Shown here one piece after another: positions 23,372 to 32,508 of a stretch of DNA of 64,000 bases. Both the position numbers and the translations under genes were made by a program. This stretch comes from a virus. The notes under the pieces are model-generated. The model worked only from the letters and a program-made list of their open reading frames with translations, was not told the origin of the DNA and searched no databases. The stretch is from positions 1 to 64,000 of IMG/VR virus record IMGVR_UViG_3300020185_003648; one strand, 5' to 3'. How positions within the stretch are numbered: position 1 is the first letter of the stretch; the number at the start of each line of letters is the position of its first letter.

Positions 23372-23770
23372 TTAACTTTTAAATACGACGTTTGCTACAA
23401 ATGATACGAATGATGATAATGGAACTTGGAAGGCTGCTACATTCTTTTCAGGTGCATCTTCGTCTTCATCAAATTCAAGTTTAAAATCATTAAATTTAGG
23501 TGCCAACTGAGTAGCAACATCATTTTGTAACATACCAATTTGTTCAGGTGAGGGGTTAGGTACTTCGTTTCCAGCATCATCTAATGGGAAGAATTTTACC
23601 TTAATACCTTTCTTTGTTGGGTTTTTGTTGACATCGAAACTTAATTTGTATCGTTTATCACCTAACTTTATTTTATAAGACAAAGAACCATCTTCTTGGT
23701 TTTCTCCATCTTCGTTTAAAGTAGGATTAGTATAATTTTCGTCTAAGAAATATTCTTTTAAATTTGACAT
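23372..23770 (-). CDS. Hypothetical protein (132 aa)
   Basis: An acidic beta-rich protein with strands around YKIKLGDKRYKLSFDV and GIKVKFFPLDD, and an FDEDEDAPEKN acidic loop. It starts a new run of genes, and the leader contains TAATATTTATACC with a TTG 21 nt upstream, close to the promoter pattern found elsewhere. Function unknown; a small nucleic-acid mimic or structural protein are both possible. Confidence 0.65.
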   Translation of the reverse strand: MSNLKEYFLDENYTNPTLNEDGENQEDGSLSYKIKLGDKRYKLSFDVNKNPTKKGIKVKFFPLDDAGNEVPNPSPEQIGMLQNDVATQLAPKFNDFKLEFDEDEDAPEKNVAAFQVPLSSFVSFVANVVFKS

Positions 23771-23794
23771 CGTAATTGTGTTTTGGTATAAATA

Positions 23795-24670
23795 TTACAG
23801 AGTTTCGTATTCGAATTCAATAGGTTCGAATCCCCATGTATCAGCATTTTCGGTTTTTTCTTGAGCAGTAACAGCTCTATACATATCATTTACTTTTCTA
23901 TTAATACCATCTAAAAAACCACCTCCACCTTTACCATGGTAGATATGAAATAATGCTGGTGAGTAGATTGCTTTAAGTTCAAAACCATGTTTAAGTGCCT
24001 TCTTTTGAACGTTTGTATCGCTATATAGAACATAAATAAGCTCTTCCTCGAATCCACGTATTTCGTTCCAAATATTTTTATGTGCTAATTGGAAGTCACC
24101 ACAGCAATTTATAATACTATAGTTATCACCTTCAACTACGGCTTCACCTGTAGTACGTTCTTCACTATTTTCGATTAAATGGTCTCTTAATTCACGCCAT
24201 TCACCATATTTCCTTTCACCACCATGAAACGCTTCAATGTCCTTCCATTCAGTATGTCTACGTGATATAGTATAGAATGTGTTATCGTTTAAGTCGTTTT
24301 TAATCGTTGCTTCCAGCTCATCTCTACGTGGGGCAATTACATCAATGTTTGTTGATACAATATAATCACCTGTGGCACGTCTAATACCAATATTACGACC
24401 TAATACCTCATTACATACCTGAGCATGTGGGTCGTTATTAGTAAGCATAGATGCTATTTCAGGTGTAACCACTATATGTTTTAGGTTACCTTTACCTTGT
24501 ATATTTTTTTCAATATCCCAAAGTAATGGATGGTTGTTAGGGGAATTCCAATCTACTAATATTACTTCATCGAATGTATCGATTAGAGAGTTTAAACAAT
24601 AAGTGGCTCTATCATTTAGATCGCCTCCATAATTATCATTTCTTGCAACAACAATAGCGCTTAATTTCAT
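23795..24670 (-). CDS. Family 2 glycosyltransferase
   Basis: A 291-residue GT-A protein. AIVVARNDN near residue 5 opens the nucleotide-binding fold, EVILVDWNSP is the next strand, NIGIRRATGDYIVSTNIDVI near residue 100 includes the DxD-like position, and FHIYHGKGGGG near residue 245 is a late catalytic-loop His. It probably transfers a sugar in the glycan locus that extends to 41343. It ends the locus on the left and overlaps the next gene by four bases. Confidence 0.8.
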   Translation of the reverse strand: MKLSAIVVARNDNYGGDLNDRATYCLNSLIDTFDEVILVDWNSPNNHPLLWDIEKNIQGKGNLKHIVVTPEIASMLTNNDPHAQVCNEVLGRNIGIRRATGDYIVSTNIDVIAPRRDELEATIKNDLNDNTFYTISRRHTEWKDIEAFHGGERKYGEWRELRDHLIENSEERTTGEAVVEGDNYSIINCCGDFQLAHKNIWNEIRGFEEELIYVLYSDTNVQKKALKHGFELKAIYSPALFHIYHGKGGGGFLDGINRKVNDMYRAVTAQEKTENADTWGFEPIEFEYETL

Positions 24671-25107
24671 TTATATTGTATTATGTTATCGGAACATATT
24701 CCTATATGTCCTTCTAGGTTATAATTTTCAGGTGGCATTACTGCTATACTATTTTCACATTTAATATTTGGGTAAGCCCAAATATATCCTTTTGAAGTTA
24801 ATGTTACATCATCTTCTTGATGCCAAAAATAGTTTAAATAAACACCTGTTTTGTCTAATATATTAAGTTGGCCTATAGCATCCAAATTTTTAGTATGAAT
24901 CCATAATTTATTTGAGTGGTGTTTTAGTAAGTCAAGAGGGAAATCGTATGTTGGTTCATCATGCCCCAATTTAAATTTACCAACTATAAACCAAACATCG
25001 ATTTCAACTTGAAACCCTTGCTTTATAGCTTCAAAGATATAGTTAGGGTGGTTTTCCTTATCAGGTTGTTTACCATTTATATTACCACGATGTGATATTA
25101 AAATCAT
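24667..25107 (-). CDS. Glycerophosphodiester phosphodiesterase-like protein (short)
   Basis: A 146-residue protein with the GDPD start ISHRGN, then ENHPNYIFEAIKQGFQVEIDVW (catalytic E..D positions) and KLGHD, the His of the metal site. Classical GDPDs are about 240-300 residues, so the barrel here is shortened after the first half. It may act on teichoic- or lipid-type phosphodiesters in the host envelope or trim a glycan carrier. Overlaps both neighbours by four bases. Confidence 0.65.
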   Translation of the reverse strand: MILISHRGNINGKQPDKENHPNYIFEAIKQGFQVEIDVWFIVGKFKLGHDEPTYDFPLDLLKHHSNKLWIHTKNLDAIGQLNILDKTGVYLNYFWHQEDDVTLTSKGYIWAYPNIKCENSIAVMPPENYNLEGHIGICSDNIIQYK

Positions 25108-25664
25108 AATAAAGGTATAAAAGTTTTACCTAGTTTTCTATTTTGAGAGGTAAATAAGTCGAAGCCTAAAGTAATTCTTATGCCATTATATGGTTTGGTT
25201 ATTTTAACATAATGGTCCCAGTCTTTATTATTATAATCGTGATTATTTCCAGGTCCTACATAAATTTGACCTATTTTATTATCTATTTCAACCCCATTAT
25301 GAAAGATGGTTTTAGTGTTTTGAGGGGTAATAGATATATAACCGTGGTATAAACCTTCATGATAATGGGATTTCAAATTTTGTTCAACTTTTTCACCAGC
25401 GTCATAATTTAACCAGCTACCAATCCATAAGGGTCTATCATCTCCTATAAAACTTCTTATATGATAATTTAATTCCTTATATAACTTGTAAAATAAAAGG
25501 CTACCTGATGTTAAATTAAATATATTATATTTTTCATATGCCCAAGTACTATTATTAGTATTATAGTCTTGAAGAATAAATTCGTGAGCTTTCTTACACT
25601 GGAATTCGAATAGGGAGTGATTATCCCTTATTAGGTTAGATTGGTATAATTTATATTTCTCCAT
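25104..25664 (-). CDS. Possible 2OG-Fe(II) oxygenase-like double-stranded beta-helix protein
   Basis: A 186-residue protein. SHYHEGLYHGYISI near residue 110 offers an HxH-type metal strand, IYVGPGNNHDY a distal His, and GIRITLGFD an Arg strand at the usual co-substrate position. This is the pattern of phage 2OG oxygenases with weaker conservation, so a cupin or inactive relative is also possible. It is embedded in the glycan locus. Confidence 0.5.
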   Translation of the reverse strand: MEKYKLYQSNLIRDNHSLFEFQCKKAHEFILQDYNTNNSTWAYEKYNIFNLTSGSLLFYKLYKELNYHIRSFIGDDRPLWIGSWLNYDAGEKVEQNLKSHYHEGLYHGYISITPQNTKTIFHNGVEIDNKIGQIYVGPGNNHDYNNKDWDHYVKITKPYNGIRITLGFDLFTSQNRKLGKTFIPLL

Positions 25665-27027
25665 TATAGTTTTTTAAAAAATAATCTAAATCTTCAGGTG
25701 TACCTATCCCCCACATTTTAGGAATGTCAAATGTTTTAATTTTTTTACAATCGGCTATTGCTTCATTAAATACAGGACAAACATAAAATTCATTATTAAC
25801 ACGTATATTTTTTTCTATCATTTGTTCAGCATATTTTACAAAGTCTGAACCGTGTTTCCAATAGTAATATCCTACTGTTGCTATATCGGATATTGGATTC
25901 TTTTCTGCTACTTCGGTTACTAATCCGTTTTCATCTACTTTAGCAAAACTCCATTTTGGATGAGTTGCTTTAAATGATACTATACCTCCATCGGCATCTG
26001 TTTCATTCATTTTATATAAGAATTCGTTTGAATCCCATTCTACAAATTGGTCTGAATTAGCAAAGAATAAAGGGGCATCTGCATCGATATGTTCTTTGGC
26101 CAATAATGCTGTACAAGCAGCACCCTCAGTCATACCGTCTGTTTCTACTATTTTACAGCCGGGGGTGATTAGGTTAAGTAATGTATCTAAATTATATTTT
26201 TCTCTATGTTCTTTTTGAACAACATAGATAAAGTTGGCATCAATATTTAGGTTTTCAACTACAACTTGTATCATTGGTTTACCTTTAACCTCAATTAATG
26301 GTTTTGGAAATGTATAACCCGCTGCTTGGAACCTTGAACCCGCACCTGCCATTGGTATTAAAACATTTAATTTACCACCTTGCCATTTTGGAACTTTTCC
26401 CATTTTCTTTATATTTAATTTTTCTGCTATGTTTTTTATGTTTACATCCTTTGGAGTATCAACTCGTAATACATCCGCTCTTGAACGTGATGCTGCTAAT
26501 AACCCAGCTGGTGAATCTTCTATTATCAATGTTTCTTCAGGTAACACCCCCATTATGGACATTGCTTTCCAATACATTTCAGGATGTGGTTTACCTTGTT
26601 TTACATCTTCGTTTGATATAATTAAATCTAATTCTTCAATTAAATCAAGTTTAGCTAATATTGTCAGCACTGAACGTCTAATAGCATTTGAACAACAAGC
26701 TAATTTATATCCTCTTCGTCTTAGTTCTTTAAAGGTCATTTTAATGAACTGGTCAGGTTTGATATATTGTAGTTGTTGTATAGTAAGTTCTTGTTTACGA
26801 TTCCAGATTTGGGAATGTAATTCTTGAGGTAAACCCCTATCCTTAGTTAACATATCAAGTTTTTCACTTGATTTTAAACCATCAAATGTTTTTAAATGGT
26901 CTTGTCTATTAATTATGTATTTAGAATCTACTTCGTTTAAAGCAGAGTTAAGTGCTTCGTAATGTAAGTCTTTTGTGCTTACTAAAACACCATCTAAATC
27001 AAATATTATTAATTTTTTACCACTCAT
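25651..27027 (-). CDS. HAD phosphatase - sugar nucleotidyltransferase fusion
   Basis: A 458-residue two-domain protein. Residues ~1-205 are a beta-phosphoglucomutase-like HAD domain (IFDLDGVL, then ACCSNA, and IIEDSPAGLLAA). Residues ~215-455 are a nucleotidyltransferase (LIPMAGAGSRF, FPKPLIEVKGKPMIQ, FFANSDQF). The fusion could dephosphorylate or isomerise a sugar phosphate and activate it as an NDP-sugar; the base and sugar are not readable. The start MSGKK at 27027 is preferred over an in-frame Met at 27054 because the upstream gene ends at 27017. Confidence 0.8.
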   Translation of the reverse strand: MSGKKLIIFDLDGVLVSTKDLHYEALNSALNEVDSKYIINRQDHLKTFDGLKSSEKLDMLTKDRGLPQELHSQIWNRKQELTIQQLQYIKPDQFIKMTFKELRRRGYKLACCSNAIRRSVLTILAKLDLIEELDLIISNEDVKQGKPHPEMYWKAMSIMGVLPEETLIIEDSPAGLLAASRSRADVLRVDTPKDVNIKNIAEKLNIKKMGKVPKWQGGKLNVLIPMAGAGSRFQAAGYTFPKPLIEVKGKPMIQVVVENLNIDANFIYVVQKEHREKYNLDTLLNLITPGCKIVETDGMTEGAACTALLAKEHIDADAPLFFANSDQFVEWDSNEFLYKMNETDADGGIVSFKATHPKWSFAKVDENGLVTEVAEKNPISDIATVGYYYWKHGSDFVKYAEQMIEKNIRVNNEFYVCPVFNEAIADCKKIKTFDIPKMWGIGTPEDLDYFLKNYNGEI

Positions 27028-27700
27028 ATACTTTTCTATCTTTATACCAATCAACTAAATTAACATCTTGTTTTAACCAATGTACACCTACTTCTTTGTC
27101 TAAACAAATATCAGTAAAGAAACTTATACCATTATCAACTAAATGTTGGTAATTTAATTTAAATTCCATATTCATATTTGTCATATAATTCCAAGTAATA
27201 AGGGATTCAGGGGGAATAGGTAATAACTCGTCTATTTGAAAGTCAAACATTATTAACATATCTTCTACCTTACCATAAATTACATTGTCTGAAGGATAAT
27301 CGTGTGATGTATGATAGTATTCTAAATCGTAAGCTAAGTCTGTTCTAACACCTGTTTTACAAGTAGCCATAAATGATAATTGTTGATCTTTTAAACCATC
27401 CATTAAGGAGGGTAAATTAGATATAATAGTGTCACTTCTAACCTTTAATACTTCATCTACTTTACCCTCTAAATATTTTATGCCTTCATATGTAGATTTA
27501 ACTTGCATATTAACATTCATATAACCTGGGAATTGAGGTTTATCTACTAAGACAACTTCGATTCCTTTAGAACGAATGTATTCTAAACGAACTATACTTT
27601 CATCACTCCATGTAGACCAAACTACATTTGGATATTGTGAATAATGGTCTGCTACTTCTTTATAATAGTTTGTAGGTCCTTGTATTACGATTCCTTGCAT
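27017..27700 (-). CDS. WavE-like lipopolysaccharide biosynthesis protein
   Basis: A 227-residue protein. GIVIQGPTNYY at the start, VVWSTWSDES near residue 28, and DEVLKVRSDTIISN near residue 83 match the WavE family, whose members act in outer-core LPS synthesis and are probably glycosyltransferases. It is coupled to both neighbours by overlap. The acceptor is unknown. Confidence 0.75.
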   Translation of the reverse strand: MQGIVIQGPTNYYKEVADHYSQYPNVVWSTWSDESIVRLEYIRSKGIEVVLVDKPQFPGYMNVNMQVKSTYEGIKYLEGKVDEVLKVRSDTIISNLPSLMDGLKDQQLSFMATCKTGVRTDLAYDLEYYHTSHDYPSDNVIYGKVEDMLIMFDFQIDELLPIPPESLITWNYMTNMNMEFKLNYQHLVDNGISFFTDICLDKEVGVHWLKQDVNLVDWYKDRKVYEW

Positions 27701-28521
27701 TAGTCTTCTAAATTATAAAGTTTCATTATACCATCTTTTAATGAGGTTGTTGGTTTCCAATATTTCAAGATAAAGGGGTCGGGTTCGTTCATAGCATTCT
27801 TTTGTGTTTCATCTTTTCTATCTGAAGGTATTACTTTACAACTTGCTACTACATCTAAAAAATCTGCTACCTCTCTAATTGTATTCCATTCAAAATTAGA
27901 AATATGATATTCTTCATTCTTGGGTAAAGTATCATATTGTTTAGCTAGAGTATATAAGGCTTCACAAGCATCATCTGCGTATAAAAATTGTCGAGATTCT
28001 GTACCATCAGTTCTCATTTTAATAACACCATCTTCTTTGGCCATTTTAATAAAATCGGTTATAACGTGAGATTTTTCTTCATCATGCTCCTTACCATATA
28101 CATTCCAAAACTTAACTAATAAGCCATCTAAATCTTTAGTTACTTTTTCTCCTAATGCCTTTAACATTCCATAACTTGAATAGGACATTTCAGCCATTTG
28201 AGATGAAGCAAATATAAAAGGTGTGCCCGATTGTTGAATAGCGTCAAATGTGTTTGACATTATTCTCATATTATTCATTATAAATTCACTTGTGTCTTGA
28301 TATTGTTCTAAATACTTAGCTCCACCAACATCAAATGCTAAAAAATATACTATATCAGCTTCTAAAAGATATTCATCTAATACCATATTATTTTGTATAC
28401 GTAAATCCTCCCATTCGTTATTGAGAATATCTATTTCGTATACTTTTTCACCTTGTTTCTTAAGGTAATTTACTAAATGGGAACCAATTTGTCCTGCTGA
28501 GCCTAGTACTAAATGAATCAT
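27700..28521 (-). CDS. SDR-family nucleotide-sugar epimerase/dehydratase
   Basis: A 273-residue Rossmann protein. LVLGSAGQIGSHL is the GxxGxxG NAD site, FASSQMAEMSYSSYGMLKALGE contains the Tyr-x3-Lys catalytic pair (YGMLK), and ADDACEAL follows as in extended SDRs. It uses NAD(P) to alter an NDP-sugar; the precise reaction cannot be assigned. It is one of several SDR genes in the locus. Confidence 0.8.
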   Translation of the reverse strand: MIHLVLGSAGQIGSHLVNYLKKQGEKVYEIDILNNEWEDLRIQNNMVLDEYLLEADIVYFLAFDVGGAKYLEQYQDTSEFIMNNMRIMSNTFDAIQQSGTPFIFASSQMAEMSYSSYGMLKALGEKVTKDLDGLLVKFWNVYGKEHDEEKSHVITDFIKMAKEDGVIKMRTDGTESRQFLYADDACEALYTLAKQYDTLPKNEEYHISNFEWNTIREVADFLDVVASCKVIPSDRKDETQKNAMNEPDPFILKYWKPTTSLKDGIMKLYNLED

Positions 28522-29429
28522 ATTATATTTTTTTCTTTTAATTTCACTAATCCTCTATCAAGATATTCTTTCATTCTAGATTCAAATATTTCTCTTTGAT
28601 TAGGTACTTTTTTTAGTGTAAGTAAATCTTTATAATATTTTGAAAAACCACCCTCTAATAAAGGACCAACTGAGTATTCAAATATGGATTCGCCACGTAG
28701 TACCCATTGTTGGAAATCTACTCCTTGGTCTTTAATGTATTCAGTTATCATTAAAGAGTACCAATCGTGTGGACCATATCCTTTCCAATCATCTTGTATT
28801 GGGCAAAGTTCTTCCATAAACGATTTACTATATAAATCAAACCAACCCGCCCATTTTGATTTTTGGGTTTCGTTTAATTCTATATCTTGTTCACTTACTT
28901 TAGAGTTATATCTAACATCATAAATGTCTACTTGATTCCAAGTATCATAAGTTGCTCCAACATTTTCGTTTGATATTTCGTCCCATGTTCCATCCCATAA
29001 TTTATTTATTTCAGGGGTAATAACAAAATACTTATTAGGTGCTTTTTTAGATGAAGCAATTAAATATGTAAGTAAGTATTCACTAAAGTACATATCAGGA
29101 CAAACATTCATATAAAAATCAACTTCAGGTGAAATTGATTCTCGTTGGAAATCTAAATGTCCATATAATTCGTCTCCGTCGTATATTTTAGGAGTATATT
29201 TGTAATCAACTAATAAATTAGATAACTGATTAAATTTATCTATAAAAAATTGTTTAGGTAATTTACTATTATCCCAATCAATCAAGTACGAAGATAAGTT
29301 TAGACACGCTGATATTTCAATTGTGTCGTCTTCGGTTAAATGGTATTTTGATTTTTTAAATTGGGTAAAGGATAACATTGCGTAATCTATTTCCCAAGGA
29401 AGTAAGTGATAGGTAATTTTATAATTCAT
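28518..29429 (-). CDS. Putative glycosyltransferase-like protein (303 aa)
   Basis: A soluble alpha/beta protein with no clear family signature. YHLLPWEIDYAMLSF opens it and DFYMNVCPDMYFSEYLL in the middle resembles the donor-site region of GT-A enzymes, with the CPD acidic position in place of DxD. Its position between two SDR genes in a sugar locus is the main functional hint. Confidence 0.5.
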   Translation of the reverse strand: MNYKITYHLLPWEIDYAMLSFTQFKKSKYHLTEDDTIEISACLNLSSYLIDWDNSKLPKQFFIDKFNQLSNLLVDYKYTPKIYDGDELYGHLDFQRESISPEVDFYMNVCPDMYFSEYLLTYLIASSKKAPNKYFVITPEINKLWDGTWDEISNENVGATYDTWNQVDIYDVRYNSKVSEQDIELNETQKSKWAGWFDLYSKSFMEELCPIQDDWKGYGPHDWYSLMITEYIKDQGVDFQQWVLRGESIFEYSVGPLLEGGFSKYYKDLLTLKKVPNQREIFESRMKEYLDRGLVKLKEKNII

Positions 29430-30252
29430 TCCACATTTTTTTAATTCCAGCTTCTAAACCTTTTATATTAAACAATACAATATCATCTATTCCTACTCCA
29501 TCACCTATGTAACTTTTACCTTTAGTTGTACTATTAATATTAATACTAACTTGTGATTCAGTAATTTGTTTAATTAAAGTAGCTAATCTTGATAATGTAT
29601 ATTTCTGTGAATATACTAATTCTACCTCGCTATCCAAAGGATATTCAGGATTACTTAAATAATAGTTTATAACACTAGTTAAATCATCTATATGGACAAA
29701 ATCCATTAATTTATCCTCGTGAATTTCAATTGGTAAATTTTGTTTTATTTTAAGTAAACTTGAATTAATAAATCGTGTATCGTCTTCACCAGTCCCAAAT
29801 ACACCATATATTCTAAAATTGTAGCTATGTCTATCTGTTTTCAATAATCGACTGATTATATTTTTAGACATTCCATAGTAATCAATAGGCCAACTTGTAT
29901 TTAAATTATTATTTCTAGGAATAGGATGGATTCCTTTACGTCTATCAAATTCAGCACCCGAAGCAAAGTTAAAAAATTTACCAAATCTATCTCTATTATC
30001 CATTAAGTGGAAATACATAGATAAATTTTGGTACATAGTTTCAGCAGTATCAGGTTGTAAACGACTACCACCTTTAATAGCACAATGTATTATAACATCA
30101 AAATATTTAGTTTGTAGATACGTTTTAACTTGTTGGCTATCCGTTAAATCTAATTCGCTACTACTAGGAGAATATACGTCGTATTTATCTTGTAATGATT
30201 TGATTAAGTTTTTACCTACAAAACCATTACCACCCGTAACTAATATTTTCAT
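29419..30252 (-). CDS. SDR-family NAD-dependent epimerase/dehydratase
   Basis: A 277-residue protein with ILVTGGNGFVGKNL (NAD site), FFNFASGAEFD, and the catalytic YYGMSKN near residue 125. VHIDDL is the later extended-SDR motif. It resembles GDP-fucose-synthase or RmlD-like reductases in size. It lies directly after the E1-beta-like gene with no gap, so both may act on the same keto-sugar. Confidence 0.78.
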   Translation of the reverse strand: MKILVTGGNGFVGKNLIKSLQDKYDVYSPSSSELDLTDSQQVKTYLQTKYFDVIIHCAIKGGSRLQPDTAETMYQNLSMYFHLMDNRDRFGKFFNFASGAEFDRRKGIHPIPRNNNLNTSWPIDYYGMSKNIISRLLKTDRHSYNFRIYGVFGTGEDDTRFINSSLLKIKQNLPIEIHEDKLMDFVHIDDLTSVINYYLSNPEYPLDSEVELVYSQKYTLSRLATLIKQITESQVSININSTTKGKSYIGDGVGIDDIVLFNIKGLEAGIKKMWNEL

Positions 30253-30789
30253 TTATTTTGTTTTACAAAAGTCAGCATATTCAACTAATATAGTGTTAAT
30301 TCCGTCTTCTCTATTTAGTGCCTTTTCATATGCGGGAATGATGTCTTCGGGTTCAATTAGTTCTATAACTTCTATATTAGATGTCATTTGTCTAAACGCT
30401 TCCGAGAAGTTACCCTTATGTTGACATTGTGGGTCTACGGGATGTTCACTTCCAACTGCCACTCTAATAATAACCTTAGGATTTAGTTTGCCATTAGACA
30501 TACTTTTAAACTTATCTAAATGGTTTACAATTTGGTCAACACCCATTAATAAAAAATTCCATCTTGGGAATGTAGATACAGGAATCATCCCTTCAATAGC
30601 CATTCCATTTGCTATACCCGATTGTAAGTATTCCGCTACAGGTAATTCTAACCTTTTTTCAGATGGTAAATGGGATAAAGAATCATATAATCCGGTTCCT
30701 TCATATTCGACCGCTTGTCCAATAAATAAGGTTTTAGGGTGGTTTGCTAATAAACTCATTGCCTCTTTAAGGCTATCAAAGTATTTCAT
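30253..30789 (-). CDS. TPP-dependent E1 beta-like subunit (short)
   Basis: A 178-residue protein matching the N-terminal pyrimidine-binding domain of E1-beta/transketolase proteins. It has FIGQAVEYEGTG, RLELPVAEYLQSGIANGMA (the Glu that activates thiamine lies in this region of the family), STFPRWNFLLMGVDQIVNHL and IIRVAVGSEHPVDPQ. The usual C-terminal transketolase domain (E1-beta ~325 residues) is missing. Paired with the E1-alpha-like gene 9 bases upstream, it probably forms a small TPP enzyme acting on a sugar intermediate. Confidence 0.72.
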   Translation of the reverse strand: MKYFDSLKEAMSLLANHPKTLFIGQAVEYEGTGLYDSLSHLPSEKRLELPVAEYLQSGIANGMAIEGMIPVSTFPRWNFLLMGVDQIVNHLDKFKSMSNGKLNPKVIIRVAVGSEHPVDPQCQHKGNFSEAFRQMTSNIEVIELIEPEDIIPAYEKALNREDGINTILVEYADFCKTK

Positions 30790-30798
30790 ATTTGTATA

Positions 30799-31428
30799 TT
30801 AAAATTGTACCCTTTTACCTGCCCCAGCGTGTGGGTATTTAGTATTATCATATTGGTAATATAATAAGTTTTTCTGTTCTAAAATACCACCCATATAATG
30901 AGAATCCAAATAATATGGAGTTTCTCTACCCCAAATTTCTTGAGTTGGAGTACATACTGATTTTTTATTGTCTTCTACTATGAACGTAATAGGTAAATCA
31001 TGGTTTAAGGAATATTTGTAGGCTTCGTGAAAATGTCCTGTTTCTGAACTCATGTCACCAACCCAACACCATACTCTATTAGATTTACCTTGTTGTTTGA
31101 TTGCTAATGCTATTCCGGTTGCTATTGAAGGTATACCTCCAACAATTGAACTACAAATAAATTTATATTCAGGTAAATTGGCTACCATAGATTTACCTTC
31201 ACGTATGTTAGCTTCCATAACGTCTTCAGGTATACCTTTTAATAACCCTTGATAATGGTTTCTCCAAGTACAACATACCCAATCCTCTTCAATGTTAATT
31301 TTTTTAAATATTTCAATTAACATATCTTCATTTCCACTATATAAATGGATGGGAGCTGCTATTTCACCATTATTAAAGGCATCTCCTATTCGATTTTCAA
31401 ATTCTATTAAGGATTTTTTAGTTACCAT
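30799..31428 (-). CDS. TPP-dependent E1 alpha-like subunit (short)
   Basis: A 209-residue protein. WRNHYQGLLKG recalls the RxHG.. loop, GGIPSIATGIALAIK the central helix, and GDMSSETGHFHEAYKY followed by FIVEDNK is the thiamine-diphosphate motif (GD...N). E1-alpha proteins are usually near 360 residues; this one keeps the cofactor domain but not the flanks. The context (RfbH-type dehydrase, SDRs) suggests C-C bond formation or cleavage on a keto-sugar rather than pyruvate oxidation. Confidence 0.75.
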   Translation of the reverse strand: MVTKKSLIEFENRIGDAFNNGEIAAPIHLYSGNEDMLIEIFKKINIEEDWVCCTWRNHYQGLLKGIPEDVMEANIREGKSMVANLPEYKFICSSIVGGIPSIATGIALAIKQQGKSNRVWCWVGDMSSETGHFHEAYKYSLNHDLPITFIVEDNKKSVCTPTQEIWGRETPYYLDSHYMGGILEQKNLLYYQYDNTKYPHAGAGKRVQF

Positions 31429-32393
31429 ATAAAGTTTTTGTTGTAATATATTACTATGTGTGGAATTTCTTCATCGAAATTAGCTTTAGGTTCCCATCCT
31501 AATGCTCTTAATTTATCATCATTTAAGGCATATCTAACATCTTGTCCTTTTCTTGAATAAGAAAAATCTAAATAATCATTAATGTTTATATCATCCCCTA
31601 ACTGCCATTTTAATACTTTTTTAATTGTATCAATGTTGCTTTGTTCATAACCTCCACAAATGTTATAAATTTCGTTTTTAACACCTGATTCGATTATTGT
31701 AATTACGGCTTCAGCTGTATCTTTAGCATGTAACCAATTACGAATTGGTGTACCTTCATTATGTAATGGGATTTTTTTACCTAATGTAAGATACTTAACT
31801 GCTTTTGGTATAAGTTTTTCAACATATTGTCCTTCGCCGTAATTATTTGTTGGGCGTAATATTACGTAGGGTATTTCATGTGTCCTACCCCAAGCTGTAA
31901 TAAGTTGGTCTGCTGCTGCTTTAGTTGCTGAATATGGATTAGATGGTTTAAGCATATCTGTTTCGATATGTTCTCCTTCTGTAATATCTCCATATACTTC
32001 ATCAGTTGAGAAATGTAATAGTATTGGTTTGTTTTTACCTTCTCCTCTATAGTTTTTGATTAGTTCAAGTAAATTATGAACACCATTTATATTGGATTTT
32101 ACAAATTCATCACTTTTTACTATTGAATTTCCAACGTGGGTTTCGGCGGCAGTGTTTATTATATAATCACACTCATGTAGGAATTCCAAATCGTTTATAT
32201 CGCTGTTTATAAACGAAAAACGTGGATGTTCCATGAATGAATCATAAGCATCTTCGCGATAGGCATAAGTCATCTTATCTACTCCCATTACATGCCAGCC
32301 TTTAGCAAGGCATGCTGTAGTTACATAGCTACCTATGAAACCAAAGCAGCCCGTGACTACTACGGCATATTTTCTATCTTTTTTATTTACCAC
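31422..32393 (-). CDS. NDP-glucose 4,6-dehydratase-like SDR
   Basis: A 323-residue protein. VVVTGCFGFIGSYV (NAD site), HFSTDEVYGD (TDE motif of RmlB-type dehydratases), and NPYSATKAAADQL (Tyr-x3-Lys) mark it as RmlB-like, with RPTNNYGEGQ and NWLHAKDTAEAV downstream. It would make the 4-keto-6-deoxy sugar that the neighbouring RfbH-type enzyme could dehydrate at C3. The start is a GTG at 32393, which overlaps the preceding small gene; no in-frame ATG precedes the NAD motif. Confidence 0.82.
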   Translation of the reverse strand: MVNKKDRKYAVVVTGCFGFIGSYVTTACLAKGWHVMGVDKMTYAYREDAYDSFMEHPRFSFINSDINDLEFLHECDYIINTAAETHVGNSIVKSDEFVKSNINGVHNLLELIKNYRGEGKNKPILLHFSTDEVYGDITEGEHIETDMLKPSNPYSATKAAADQLITAWGRTHEIPYVILRPTNNYGEGQYVEKLIPKAVKYLTLGKKIPLHNEGTPIRNWLHAKDTAEAVITIIESGVKNEIYNICGGYEQSNIDTIKKVLKWQLGDDININDYLDFSYSRKGQDVRYALNDDKLRALGWEPKANFDEEIPHIVIYYNKNFIW

Positions 32394-32508
32394 GTCCTGC
32401 CTTTTTTACAACTTGTTTAACGGTACTTCTACCTTTATTTGATTTTACTTTACTCTTATCCGCCTTTGTATTTGGCGTTAAACTATTTCCAAAAAACTTA
32501 CTGCTCAT
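32383..32508 (-). CDS. Small Lys-rich basic protein (41 aa)
   Basis: Reads MSSKFFGNSLTPNTKADK then KSNKGRSTVKQVVKKAGRGK. It starts inside the last codons of the RfbH-like gene (11-base overlap) and ends across the GTG of the dehydratase, so it fills the junction exactly. Strongly basic, possibly nucleic-acid binding. Support is packing and codon use only. Confidence 0.5.
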   Translation of the reverse strand: MSSKFFGNSLTPNTKADKSKVKSNKGRSTVKQVVKKAGRGK

